In this document: one piece after another, positions 8,171-16,632 of the stretch
Numbering within the stretch: position 1 is the stretch's first letter
How the letters are laid out: each line of letters opens with the position of its first letter
NCBI GenBank assembly: GCA_964568425.1
Contig: CAZMPO010000014.1
Location: forward strand, 1 to 50,097
DNA from: CAKSQF01 sp964568425
GTDB taxonomy: Bacteria > Bacillota > Clostridia > Oscillospirales > CAG-272
DNA: 50,097 nt
Reading direction: 5' to 3'
The notes under the pieces: generated by a model
What the model was told of the DNA's origin: nothing
The model's input: only the letters and a program-made list of their open reading frames with translations
Databases searched by the model: none
Program-made: the position numbers and the translations under genes

Positions 8171-9100
8171 TCACGCCTTTTTGTTCTTTTCCTTGGCGCG
8201 TTTGTCTTGTATGATCTGCATGTGCTCGGCGGTCACAAGCTCGACACCGTTTTCTTTTGCCCAATCGACACAGCCCTTGAGTACGAGCGGAAGGAAGACT
8301 CTCGGGACACCGAGGACGGTTTTCAGGGCATCGTCGGTGAATTTGACCTTGTCATCCGCACGATCGGCGGCGTAGCGGACCGATTCGAGTGACGCCTGTC
8401 TCATTTGCAGCAGCTCGGCGCGCATTCTTGTTTTTCGGTGGAACCAGAAATTTTTCGAATCACGGTAGCCGTAATCGACAGGAAGCGGCGGAAAATCCTT
8501 GGCGCGCACGCCGTTTATGATCGCGTCGCTGTATTTTTTCTTCATGAGGATCTTATCGACGCGAAGGATAAAATGTGCGCCGAATTTACTCGTTATTCCG
8601 TTAAAATCGTGATACGGACCATCGTATCCGTCCAAATTGCCGGGGAGATCTCTGTCCGCGCCGTCAAGCTCGCGCATCCATGTACACTCGATCGCCTCAA
8701 TGGCATCGGTGAGCACCATCGGTCGTGCATCTCCCGTTTCCTCCTCGATCATGCTTTTTTCGAGCTTAAAGTTGCAGTTTGGCATCTTGTCCGACGGCTT
8801 ATCGCCCGGCCAGGAAAGCTTGACCGCCTCTTTGAAGGTCGAGGGCTTGTCATCAATGAAATTGAGCGCGCATTTGCCGTTTCGCAGGATATTTTGTGCG
8901 GTGTTTGAGGAATTGCGACAGCAAAGGAGCATCGCGTAGTAATCCTTGCCTGCGACATAGTAGGGCTGTACCAGCGAGTACGGTCCGAGGGTTGTACTGC
9001 CGTCCTCGCAAAGCGTGCTGATTATAACGGTCGGCATGGGGAAATAAAGGGATGTCTGATAGAAATTGTCCACTATCCTGAGATTTTCAAAACTGCTCAT
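8171..9100 (-). CDS. Flavin-reductase-like split-barrel protein with PCP-reductase-like C-terminal segment
   Basis: A 309-aa protein. Residues about 10-215 fit the FMN-binding split barrel of flavin reductase/NADH:FMN oxidoreductase-like proteins (MPTVIISTLCEDGSTTLGPYSL start, CRNSSNTAQNILRNGKCALNF middle). The C-terminus, with DALKTVLGVPRVFLPLVLKG followed by CVDWAKENGVELVTAEHM (about 255-297), resembles the small protochlorophyllide-reductase-type helical domain (PF08369) found fused to electron-transfer proteins. ATG 9100 has an AAGGAG site. Likely a redox enzyme using FMN; electron donor and substrate are unknown. It is followed directly by the iteron array. Confidence 0.75.
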   Translation of the reverse strand: MSSFENLRIVDNFYQTSLYFPMPTVIISTLCEDGSTTLGPYSLVQPYYVAGKDYYAMLLCCRNSSNTAQNILRNGKCALNFIDDKPSTFKEAVKLSWPGDKPSDKMPNCNFKLEKSMIEEETGDARPMVLTDAIEAIECTWMRELDGADRDLPGNLDGYDGPYHDFNGITSKFGAHFILRVDKILMKKKYSDAIINGVRAKDFPPLPVDYGYRDSKNFWFHRKTRMRAELLQMRQASLESVRYAADRADDKVKFTDDALKTVLGVPRVFLPLVLKGCVDWAKENGVELVTAEHMQIIQDKRAKEKNKKA

Positions 9101-9221
9101 AGTTTTTCTCCTTAAAATGATTTATAATGATTGTTATTTTTTGTCCTTCGTCTTTTCGACAAGCTTATCAAAATCGCTCCGATGCGATCTGTCGAGTGAC
9201 TTGACGCGTGCTCTCGAGTTG

Positions 9222-9246
9222 AACTATTCGGAATTTCCGAATAGTT
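9222..9246. promoter_or_regulatory. 25-bp near-perfect palindrome upstream of the flavin-reductase-like gene
   Basis: AACTATTCGGAA (9222-9233) and TTCCGAATAGTT (9235-9246) pair perfectly around one base. It lies about 120 bp upstream of the flavin-reductase-like gene and about 130 bp after the solute-binding-protein gene. The absence of a T-tract and the 1-nt centre fit an operator better than a terminator. Confidence 0.5.
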
Positions 9247-9340
9247 GTCCAAGAAGCGAGAGGAGCAAGCCGCGCCCCCGGCGATGGGTGATGTTCGGCG
9301 GACGATGTATAATAAATCGACCGTCCAAACGCCCAAATCA

Positions 9341-9383
9341 CGCCAATTCCTAATTCCTAATTTCTCATTTCTAATTTCTAACT
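9341..9383 (-). repeat. ATTAGGAATT-type 3'-end repeat
   Basis: In the sense of the solute-binding-protein gene the sequence reads TTAGAAATTAGAAATGAG, then AAATTAGGAATTAGG and AATTGGCG. It begins at the stop codon (TAG, 9380-9378) of that gene. The same design follows stop codons at 22882, 45172 and 48452. Confidence 0.7.
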
Positions 9384-10634
9384 CGCCCTTTTTCCTATTC
9401 CGAGGACCTTGTCGAGCATCACCAGTGTTTCGTTGCTTCGGACGTATTTTTTGATCTCGTCTCTGACCGATATTTTCAGCTCGTCGCAGGTGGCGGCGCA
9501 GAGGGCTGACATTACGAGCACCGATCGCTCGGATATCGCGGCGTCGCGTGGGACGAGAAAGAGCCATTTTTCGGCAAACGGTTCATACACCGTCGGATAT
9601 TCCGACCCCTCTTTGTCGGTGGGGATGGGTGCGATCGACCACTGATCGCTCATTTTTGACAGCTTTTTTGCATCCGACATTTTGCCGACATAGAATGCGC
9701 ACTCGCCGTTTATGAAGGCGGTCGGGTCGTCGGTGGTCGAAAATTTGTCCCCGATCGATTTTCGCATCGAGTAAATGATCTCGGCAAGGTCGTCATCGAG
9801 CTCTCTCGGGTCGCCGTCCTTGTCGTATATCTCATCATAGGTTCGTCCGCAGGAGAAGGGCACGAGCAGATCGAGCGACAGGCGCGACGAGATGCCGCCC
9901 TGCGCGGAAAGCGTCGAGAGCATATCGAGCGTCCAAGTGCCGCTGTTTACCGCGGTCTTTATGTCGGCGGTGACCATTTTGGTGTTATAATAGACGCAGA
10001 GCATCGATTCGGGGTCGCAAAGCGCATCGCCGTAGACGCTGTAGCAATCGTCCTCGTTATAAAGCTCGGTGATGCCTTTATCGAAATAATAGGCGGTCTT
10101 GTCGAAAAACGCGGTCTGCGACAGGTTCAGCACGAGACCCTCATCGACAAGCTCCATCGCAAGGGCGGTGGGAACGACGAGCAGATCGGCGGTATAGGCG
10201 TAAATTTCGATATTTTCGGCAAGCGTTTTCGCAAGCTCGTCATATCCGAGCTTGTAGGACGCGATCTTGAGATTATACTTCTCGGACACGGCGTTGATGC
10301 GTTCGACAGATGCCGAATAGGTCAGGCGTCCCTCGCTTTGCCAGATCGGATTTTCGCCGACATTATCGCCCGTGACGGTCGCGATCAGAAAAATATCGCC
10401 CTCTCCGGGAAGATCGGCAAGCTGTGCGAGCGCGGTCTTCGGGTCAAGTCCGACGGCGGGGCTGTAGTGACTGCCCGTCGCGGCGGTGACGCTTTCTTTG
10501 GTATAGGGCGGAGCGGTCAGTGACGGTGCCTTTGTGTCCCCGGTGAGGCTCACCTCGCTCATAAATGCCGAGCATGAGGTCAGCGTCAAGGAGATCGCGA
10601 CAGACAGTGCCGCGAAAGAGATGATACGTTTCAT
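9378..10634 (-). CDS. Extracellular solute-binding lipoprotein
   Basis: A 418-aa protein. A signal peptide (MKRIISFAALSVAISL) ends in the lipobox LTSC with the lipidated cysteine C21. After a Thr/Pro-rich linker (about 35-60) the body resembles family-1 ABC solute-binding proteins: a DLLVVPTALAMELVDEGLVL lobe, NSGTWTLDMLSTLS, and INGECAFYVGKMSDAKKL followed by APIPTD. It would capture a sugar or other small solute outside the cell. No permease or ATPase gene is near, so it is an orphan in this window. A clear promoter precedes it and an ATTAGGAATT repeat starts at its stop codon. Confidence 0.82.
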   Translation of the reverse strand: MKRIISFAALSVAISLTLTSCSAFMSEVSLTGDTKAPSLTAPPYTKESVTAATGSHYSPAVGLDPKTALAQLADLPGEGDIFLIATVTGDNVGENPIWQSEGRLTYSASVERINAVSEKYNLKIASYKLGYDELAKTLAENIEIYAYTADLLVVPTALAMELVDEGLVLNLSQTAFFDKTAYYFDKGITELYNEDDCYSVYGDALCDPESMLCVYYNTKMVTADIKTAVNSGTWTLDMLSTLSAQGGISSRLSLDLLVPFSCGRTYDEIYDKDGDPRELDDDLAEIIYSMRKSIGDKFSTTDDPTAFINGECAFYVGKMSDAKKLSKMSDQWSIAPIPTDKEGSEYPTVYEPFAEKWLFLVPRDAAISERSVLVMSALCAATCDELKISVRDEIKKYVRSNETLVMLDKVLGIGKRAS

Positions 10635-10694
10635 TTATCGGAGTCCTTTCGGAATGGTTGTGATAATGATGATAAAACCGAGGTCTTTTTATAG

Positions 10695-10723
10695 ATTATA
10701 GCCCAAAAATGTGAATAAATCAA
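10695..10723 (-). promoter_or_regulatory. Sigma-A promoter of the solute-binding lipoprotein gene
   Basis: On the minus strand TTGATT (10723-10718), 17-nt spacer, TATAAT (10700-10695), about 60 nt before the ATG at 10634. The -35 box lies about 20 bp after the stop of the truncated MocR-like gene. Confidence 0.8.
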
Positions 10724-10742
10724 GCCTGCTTGCTTATTCTTG

Positions 10743-11798
10743 TCATTTAAGGCGGCGGCGGATGCGATTGATGTGGCGTTCGAGATTGCCGCTCGAAATA
10801 AGCTCGGCAAGCAGATACTGATCGAGCGTCGGCAGATTGCAGGGAGCGATCTCGCAGGCGGCAAGGGCGGCAGGGACAAGCTCTTTCGGGACGACTGCAT
10901 ACCCTGCTCTGATCGCCGGGGAGATGGTCTTTGAAAAGCTGTTTATATAGATCACGCGCTCGGGAGATGCCGAAAAGAGCGTGCTTGACGGGCGACCCGA
11001 TCTGCACAGCTCCGAGCCGAAATCGTCCTCGATGAGCATGCGGTCACCGATCTGCGCCCACTCGGTATATTCCCGACGCTTGGCGGCTGATGTGCTGATG
11101 CCGCTCGGGTAGCTGTAGTATGGCGTGACATGGAGAAGATCGGCATCAAGAACGGACAGGACGCCCCCGTCGATGCCGTTTTTGCCGAGACTTGCCTTGA
11201 TCGGCTCGATGCCGAGTGCGCGATAGGTGCTCTCGATCCTGTCATAAGACGGATCTTCAATGGCGTACCTTTTGTCGCGACCGCAGAGGAGAACGGTGAA
11301 GTAATAGAGCGATCTTGCACCCGAACCGACGAATATCTGCGACGGCTCGACGCGAATATCTCTCGCGCGCGCCAAATAGTCGGCAATAGCCTCGCGAAGC
11401 GGGAGAAGTCCGTTGTCGTCCGAGGGCAGGAGCACTCTGTCGCCCTGTTCGCTCAGAACATGTCTTGCGCTCTTGGCATAGACCGAGATCGGGAATCCGC
11501 TCTCCATTGCTATCAGTCTGCCCTCATAGCTGTCTGCCTTCGGAGGCTCATATGTCGCAGGGCGGCGGTTATCGCTTTGGAAGACGACATAATATCCGCT
11601 TCGCTCGCGAGTGACGATAAAGCCCTCATCGGCGAGCATTTCGAGCGCATGGACTACCGTCATTATGCTGACGCCGAACATATCGGCAAGGACGCGCTTG
11701 GAGGGCAGCCTGTTTCCCATCGGATAGACGCCAGATGTTATCTGTTCCTTGAGTTTGTCATAGACCGCCATATAGCGCGGTGATCTCGTGCTTTTCAT
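10743..11798 (-). CDS. MocR/GntR-type regulator with aminotransferase-like domain, C-terminally truncated
   Basis: A 351-aa protein. Residues 8-75 form a GntR winged helix (YDKLKEQITSGVYPMGNRLP, SKRVLADMFGVSIMTVVHAL, then DEGFIVTRERSGYYV). Residues 95-351 are a fold-type-I PLP domain: the HVTPYYSYPSG segment near 223-233, IEDDFGSEL near 256-264, and SFSK with the Schiff-base lysine K290. MocR proteins are usually about 450-500 aa; this one stops right after HINRIRRRLK, so the aminotransferase C-terminal subdomain is missing. No other frame downstream continues it. It may still bind PLP weakly, act as a regulator only, or be a decaying gene. It probably acts on nearby genes, as MocR family members often do. 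Confidence 0.82.
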   Translation of the reverse strand: MKSTRSPRYMAVYDKLKEQITSGVYPMGNRLPSKRVLADMFGVSIMTVVHALEMLADEGFIVTRERSGYYVVFQSDNRRPATYEPPKADSYEGRLIAMESGFPISVYAKSARHVLSEQGDRVLLPSDDNGLLPLREAIADYLARARDIRVEPSQIFVGSGARSLYYFTVLLCGRDKRYAIEDPSYDRIESTYRALGIEPIKASLGKNGIDGGVLSVLDADLLHVTPYYSYPSGISTSAAKRREYTEWAQIGDRMLIEDDFGSELCRSGRPSSTLFSASPERVIYINSFSKTISPAIRAGYAVVPKELVPAALAACEIAPCNLPTLDQYLLAELISSGNLERHINRIRRRLK

Positions 11799-11870
11799 TT
11801 TGTGTGTCCTTCCTTTTTATGTATTTATACGATCGAAAAGTGACAGATCGGCTGTCGAACGCTCCATCGG

Positions 11871-12938
11871 TCAATCTTGATCCTTTACCGCATCAAAGAG
11901 CACTGTGGCGTCATCAAATCTCGAAAAGACGCTCTCGCTGCCAAAGACTGCCGCGATGATCGGTCTGTCGTCTATCCTTGCTGCCGCGACAAGGCAATAT
12001 CCCGCGCGGCTTGTGAATCCGGTCTTAAGCCCGATCACCTCGGGAAGATAATATTTCGAGCTTTCGTTAACGAATAGATTTGTGTTTTTCAGTGAAAGCG
12101 TTTCTCCGCCCTCGATCTTCAGATCGACCGCGGAAGTCGAGCAGATGCGGGTCATCAGCTCGGATTTGAGCGACATTTTTGCTATCTCGATCATGTCGGC
12201 AGGAGTGGTGTAGTGATCGTTGTCGTGATAGCCGTCGGGATTTGTGAAATGACTGCCGGTCAGTCCCTCCCGCGCCGCATGCTCGTTCATACGTTCGACA
12301 AAGACATCGACCGCGCGCCGTCCCGAGAGATCGTCCTGCCCGACGATCGCCCTTCCGCAAGCCGCCGCGAGTGCGTATGCGGCGTCATTGCCGCTGGGAA
12401 GGAGCATGGCACAGATCAGCCCCTCGACATTCGTGCGCATGCCCTTTTTGATCCCTGCCTTTGACGAATCGTAGGCGATCAGCGAGACCTCGTCTCCGAC
12501 GGTCACGGGGGCATCCGGCGAGAGATAATTCAGCGCGACGAGCACCGTCCAAAGCTTGGTCAGCGATGCGGGATAGACCCTGTCATCAAGGGCTCCCTTG
12601 CTCCAGATCAGGCTGTCTCTGCCGACATCATACAAAAAGGCGTGCTCGGCAGTGACCGACAGCTCAGACGGGACAACGATGGTCGGCAAGGACGGAGCAT
12701 CAGAGGTCGTCGGTGCGCCCGTTGTTGCTTGGGGCAACGCCGTTGTCTCCGCCGCTTTTGTTGTAAAAGGCAGAGTCGCTTGCGTCGTTTGTGCCACTTG
12801 TGCCGCTTGCGTCGTTTGATATTTTTCTTTTTCAAGTTGATCGCGTTTATTTTCGCTAACGATCGCTGTGACGCATGCAAGAAAGGAAAGTGCCAAGGCG
12901 CAGGATGCACAGACGATCGGCAGGGTATATTTTTTCAT
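11871..12938 (-). CDS. D-alanyl-D-alanine carboxypeptidase (DacA/DacF-type, S11 family)
   Basis: A 355-aa exported penicillin-binding protein that trims the terminal D-Ala from peptidoglycan stem peptides. The N-terminal hydrophobic segment (about 5-27) is a signal peptide or anchor; residues 40-90 are a Gln/Ala/Thr/Pro-rich linker. The three active-site motifs are all present: S125-L-T-K128 (nucleophile and base), S182-G-N184 and K305-T-G307. The C-terminal beta-rich domain of larger DacA proteins is absent, so it is the short form. A promoter with a 17-nt spacer lies upstream. Sporulation role is possible but not shown. Confidence 0.93.
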   Translation of the reverse strand: MKKYTLPIVCASCALALSFLACVTAIVSENKRDQLEKEKYQTTQAAQVAQTTQATLPFTTKAAETTALPQATTGAPTTSDAPSLPTIVVPSELSVTAEHAFLYDVGRDSLIWSKGALDDRVYPASLTKLWTVLVALNYLSPDAPVTVGDEVSLIAYDSSKAGIKKGMRTNVEGLICAMLLPSGNDAAYALAAACGRAIVGQDDLSGRRAVDVFVERMNEHAAREGLTGSHFTNPDGYHDNDHYTTPADMIEIAKMSLKSELMTRICSTSAVDLKIEGGETLSLKNTNLFVNESSKYYLPEVIGLKTGFTSRAGYCLVAAARIDDRPIIAAVFGSESVFSRFDDATVLFDAVKDQD

Positions 12939-12972
12939 CGGTTAGACCTTCCATTGATTTATCGCTTATTTG

Positions 12973-13001
12973 ATTTTATCACTTTTTTGTCCTCTTGTCA
13001 A
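12973..13001 (-). promoter_or_regulatory. Sigma-A promoter of the D-Ala-D-Ala carboxypeptidase gene
   Basis: On the minus strand TTGACA (13001-12996), 17-nt spacer, TAAAAT (12978-12973), about 35 nt before the ATG. Confidence 0.85.
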
Positions 13002-13072
13002 TACAAATCGACAAAAAGTAACACGCGGCGGCGACAATATTAAAAAAAGATGAAAAATTTCGAGAAAAGCTA

Positions 13073-13101
13073 TTGAATAATGCCGAAAGTTCTGCTATAA
13101 T
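13073..13101 (+). promoter_or_regulatory. Sigma-A promoter of the isomerase-rhamnosidase operon
   Basis: TTGAAT (13073-13078), 17-nt spacer, TATAAT (13096-13101), about 38 nt before the ATG at 13140. It is divergent from the carboxypeptidase promoter about 70 bp away. Confidence 0.82.
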
Positions 13102-13139
13102 TAAAGCACCCACAACTATGACCGAAAGGAAATAATATC

Positions 13140-14048
13140 ATGAAAATAGGACTTTCAAGCTACAGCTTGAACGCAAACATCAGAAGCGGCAAAATGGACG
13201 TTCTCGACGCCATGCGTTTTGCCAAGGAAAAGGGTGCGGAGCACTTTGAGATCGTCCCGATCGGCTACGCATTCTACAATTTCGAGAGCGGCGAATTTAA
13301 CGAAAAGATGATCGAGGGTGTCAAGGCGCTCTCGGAGGAGCTTGATCTGCCGCTGTCAAACCTGGCGGTCGGTGCCGATCTGATCGACGAGGATCCGACC
13401 CTTCAAGACGCGGCGATCGAGCGTACTTGCAGGCAGGTCGATGTCGCGGCAAAGCTCGGCATCAAATTCATGCGGCATGACATATCCTTCCGCCGATTCG
13501 ACTGCCCCGCACTCGCTTTTGAGAAATATCTGCCGATAGCTGTCCGCGCGGTGCAAAAGATCGCCGATTACGCGGCAGGCTACGGCATCACGACCACGAC
13601 CGAGAACCACGGATTTTTCTTCAACGGCTCGGATCGCATGATCCGCCTTGTAAATGCCGTTGACCGCCCGAATTTCGGTCTGCTTCTCGACTGCGGCAAC
13701 TTCATCTGCGTTGACGAAGATCCGCTGATCGCCGTCAAAAAGTGCGCGCCCATCGCCAAAATGGTGCATCTCAAGGATTTCTATGTCCGCAGAGTCGATC
13801 TTTCGGGAAGATTTGCCTCCCTTGTCGATGCGGGCATCGGGCACTGGTTCTCCTCGGGAAGCGGCGAATACATGCTCCGCGGCTCGATCGTCGGACAAGG
13901 TGATCTCGATCTTTGGTCGACCGTCGCCGAGCTGAAAAAGGTCGGGTACGACGGATATGTATCGATCGAATTTGAGGGCATGGAGAACTGCGAGGACGGC
14001 TCGGAGATCGGCATGAGAACCGCAAAGCACATGCTCACGACACTCTGA
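13140..14048 (+). CDS. Sugar phosphate isomerase/epimerase (xylose-isomerase-like TIM barrel)
   Basis: A 302-aa TIM-barrel protein of the AP-endonuclease-2 superfamily (PF01261). Metal-ligand-bearing strands are visible: TTTENHGFFF (E and H, about residue 160), LLLDCGNF (D, about 183), MVHLKDFYVR (H, about 208) and SIEFEGMENC (E, about 280). Enzymes of this type isomerise or epimerise keto-sugars or inositol derivatives. It has a GAAAGGA site and its own promoter, and the rhamnosidase gene starts 30 bp downstream, so it may process the released sugar; that is an inference. Confidence 0.85.
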   Translation: MKIGLSSYSLNANIRSGKMDVLDAMRFAKEKGAEHFEIVPIGYAFYNFESGEFNEKMIEGVKALSEELDLPLSNLAVGADLIDEDPTLQDAAIERTCRQVDVAAKLGIKFMRHDISFRRFDCPALAFEKYLPIAVRAVQKIADYAAGYGITTTTENHGFFFNGSDRMIRLVNAVDRPNFGLLLDCGNFICVDEDPLIAVKKCAPIAKMVHLKDFYVRRVDLSGRFASLVDAGIGHWFSSGSGEYMLRGSIVGQGDLDLWSTVAELKKVGYDGYVSIEFEGMENCEDGSEIGMRTAKHMLTTL

Positions 14049-14078
14049 GACACAACAACAGAAAGGAAGATTTTTAGA

Positions 14079-16424
14079 ATGAAATTTCCGCTTTCTTTTT
14101 ACGCGGCATCGCGTGAATATACCACATACTCCCACCCCGTGAACGCTCCCGCGATGCGACACTCGTTTGTTGTCGCCGATGAAAATGTCGGCGCATCACT
14201 GCTCATCTGCGGACTCGGCTTTTACAAGCTCTACATAAACGGCAAAGAGATCACCAAAACGATGCTCGCGCCCTACATCACAAACCCCGACGACATACTC
14301 TATTACGACAGCTACGATCTGACGGGGGCACTGCTTCCCGGCGAGAATGTCATCGGCATCGTCCTCGGAAACGGCATGCTCAACTGCCCGGGCGGTGCGG
14401 TCTGGGATTTTGAAAAGGCAAGATATCGCGGTGCACCCCGCGTGGCACTCTCGTTTGAGTGCGGTGACACTCGCTTTGACGCATCGGTGCTCAAATGGGC
14501 ACCCTCGGCGATCACCTTCGACGATCTGCGCTCGGGCTGTTTTTACGACGCGACGCTTGAGAAGATCGGCTGGAAGGATATCGGCTTTGACGACAAAGAT
14601 TGGTCGCCTGTTATCCCGATCGAGACACCGCGAGGCGAGCCGAGGGTCTGCGATGTTGACCCGATCGGCGTTAGGTACGAGCTTACCCCGATCTGCATAA
14701 AGAAGAATGCCTCGTTCATCCCGAGGCAGTACAATCACGGCGACATCGACGGTCTGTGCGGATTTGGCGAGGACATGCCGACAAGCGGCGGTGTAATGTT
14801 TGACTTCGGGCTCAACGGGACCGGTCTTACAAAGCTTGTCGTCAGAAACGCCACCCCGGGGCAGAGGATAGACATCCTCCACTCGGAGCTTGTCGAGGAT
14901 GACGGAACGGTCAATCCCGGCAACATCGCAAGCTTTTACCCGATCGGATTTTCTCAGCGCGATGTATATATCTGCCGCGGCGAAGAATATGAGGAATTTG
15001 TTCCCTCCTTCACCTATCACGGCTTCCGCTACTGCTATGTCACCGGGCTTCGTGACGATCAGATCGATGACAAGACGCTCACATATCTCGTCTGCTCGAC
15101 AAAGCTCCGCGAGATCGGTGACTTCAAATCGTCATCCCGAGTGCTGAACAGACTGCAACTGATCGTCCGCAACTCGGATCTTTCCAATTTCTGGCATTTC
15201 CCGACCGACTGTCCGCACCGCGAGAAGAACGGTTGGACGGGTGACGCTTCGCTGTCCTGCGAGCATTTTCTCTTAAATCTCGATTGCAGACGTAATCTTG
15301 CCGAGTGGTCGCGATGCATCCGCGCCGCACAGCTTGACGACGGTCGCGTGCCCGGCATAGTCCCGACAGGCGGATGGGGATTTGAGTGGGGATGCGGTCC
15401 TATCTGGGATGCGATACTTTTCATCATCCCCTATTACTGCTATGTCCTGCGCGGCGATCTTGATACCGCACGCGAGAGCGCCGATGCAATGGTGCGCTAT
15501 CTCCACTACGCATCGGGCAAACGCGACGCCGACGGCGTTGTGGCGTACGGACTTGAGGATTGGTGTCCCTGCGACGAGGACAGAGCGGACGCGAAAAACA
15601 CGCCGCTTGCGGTCACCGACACACTCCAGATCATCGACTGCGCGGCAATGGGCGCATTCCTCTTTGAAAAGCTCGGAATGCACGCCGAGGCGACATGGGC
15701 AAAGACTCTGCGCGGCGAGATGATCGCGGCATTCAGAAAGAAATTTGTCGATCCCGACACGATGCTTGTTGCCACGGGCAGTCAAACTGCACAGGCATGC
15801 TCGATCGCATACGGCATATTTGAGGCTGATCACGCCGAGGAGGAGCGCGCATTCCGCGTTCTGCTCGATCTGATCAGAAGGAGCGATTTTCATATGGCGG
15901 GCGGCGTGTTCGGTATGCGCTCGCTCTTCCATGTCCTTGCCGACCACGGCGAGATCGAGCTTGCGTACAAGATGATCATGCAGCCGACCGATCCGTCTTA
16001 CAGACTGCTCGTGGACGAGGGATTCACCTCACTTCCCGAGTTCATCCGCTCGCGCGAGTATCTGATGAAACGCCGTCCGTCCTTCAATCACCACTTTTTT
16101 GGCGATATTTCGGGCTTTTTCATCAAGGATATTGCAGGCATCAAGGTCAATCCGCACAAAAACGATGCGACAGAGGTGCTTGTTGCGCCCGGATTTATCG
16201 CAGATCTCGATTTTGCCGAGGGCTCTTACGAAACGATCGGCGGCAAGATATCGGTTCGCTGGGAGAGTGTTCCCGAGGGCGACATCAAGCTGACGGTGAC
16301 CGCCGACGAGGGCGTCAAGGGCAGGATCAGACTGCCGCGCGGATACAGCTTCGACGATGGTTACCTCGGCGATCGTCCGATCGTCAACGGCAAGCAGGTC
16401 CTTGCGGTCAAAAAAGACAAATAA
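14079..16424 (+). CDS. Alpha-L-rhamnosidase (GH78 family)
   Basis: A 781-aa enzyme without a signal peptide, so probably cytoplasmic, that releases terminal L-rhamnose from plant glycosides or polysaccharides. The N-terminal beta domain (about 1-170, with GLGFYKLYINGKEI and LAPYITNPDDILYYDSYDL) and a second sandwich domain precede an (alpha/alpha)6 catalytic barrel. The family hallmark F-PTDCPHREKNGWTGD spans residues 374-389; D377, E382 and D389 correspond to conserved acidic residues near the active site. The C-terminal beta domain ends the protein near 700-781. It is co-transcribed with the isomerase and followed by a strong terminator. No transporter for rhamnosides is in view. Confidence 0.92.
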   Translation: MKFPLSFYAASREYTTYSHPVNAPAMRHSFVVADENVGASLLICGLGFYKLYINGKEITKTMLAPYITNPDDILYYDSYDLTGALLPGENVIGIVLGNGMLNCPGGAVWDFEKARYRGAPRVALSFECGDTRFDASVLKWAPSAITFDDLRSGCFYDATLEKIGWKDIGFDDKDWSPVIPIETPRGEPRVCDVDPIGVRYELTPICIKKNASFIPRQYNHGDIDGLCGFGEDMPTSGGVMFDFGLNGTGLTKLVVRNATPGQRIDILHSELVEDDGTVNPGNIASFYPIGFSQRDVYICRGEEYEEFVPSFTYHGFRYCYVTGLRDDQIDDKTLTYLVCSTKLREIGDFKSSSRVLNRLQLIVRNSDLSNFWHFPTDCPHREKNGWTGDASLSCEHFLLNLDCRRNLAEWSRCIRAAQLDDGRVPGIVPTGGWGFEWGCGPIWDAILFIIPYYCYVLRGDLDTARESADAMVRYLHYASGKRDADGVVAYGLEDWCPCDEDRADAKNTPLAVTDTLQIIDCAAMGAFLFEKLGMHAEATWAKTLRGEMIAAFRKKFVDPDTMLVATGSQTAQACSIAYGIFEADHAEEERAFRVLLDLIRRSDFHMAGGVFGMRSLFHVLADHGEIELAYKMIMQPTDPSYRLLVDEGFTSLPEFIRSREYLMKRRPSFNHHFFGDISGFFIKDIAGIKVNPHKNDATEVLVAPGFIADLDFAEGSYETIGGKISVRWESVPEGDIKLTVTADEGVKGRIRLPRGYSFDDGYLGDRPIVNGKQVLAVKKDK

Positions 16425-16430
16425 AATGTT

Positions 16431-16502
16431 TCGGCTTTCCCGGGTGCGATGACCATTCGGGAAAGCCGATTTTTTGGGTATCGATTTATTATATCGATAC
16501 CC
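16431..16502 (+). terminator. Tandem hairpins ending the rhamnosidase operon
   Basis: TCGGCTTTCCCG (16431-16442) pairs with CGGGAAAGCCGA (16458-16469) and is followed by six Ts: a textbook intrinsic terminator. A second hairpin, GGGTATCGAT (16476-16485) with ATCGATACCC (16493-16502), begins at once and may protect the 3' end or insulate spoIVA. Confidence 0.88.
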
Positions 16503-16541
16503 AAAGAGCGGCGGGGCACTACCGGCTCTTTTGTCGTTCGT

Positions 16542-16570
16542 ATAAAATCCTGCGGTGTCTGTCATATTCG
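16542..16570 (+). promoter_or_regulatory. Possible sigma-E-type promoter of spoIVA
   Basis: ATAAAATC (16542) and CATATTCG (16563-16570) with about 18 nt between the ATA and CATA cores resemble the mother-cell sigma-E consensus, which drives spoIVA in Bacillus. The match is partial and the site lies about 60 nt before the start codon. Confidence 0.3.
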
Positions 16571-16632
16571 CCGTCAATTGATCATATCAATGTACCATGA
16601 CACGATCAGCAAAGAAAGGCATGGTTCTTTTG

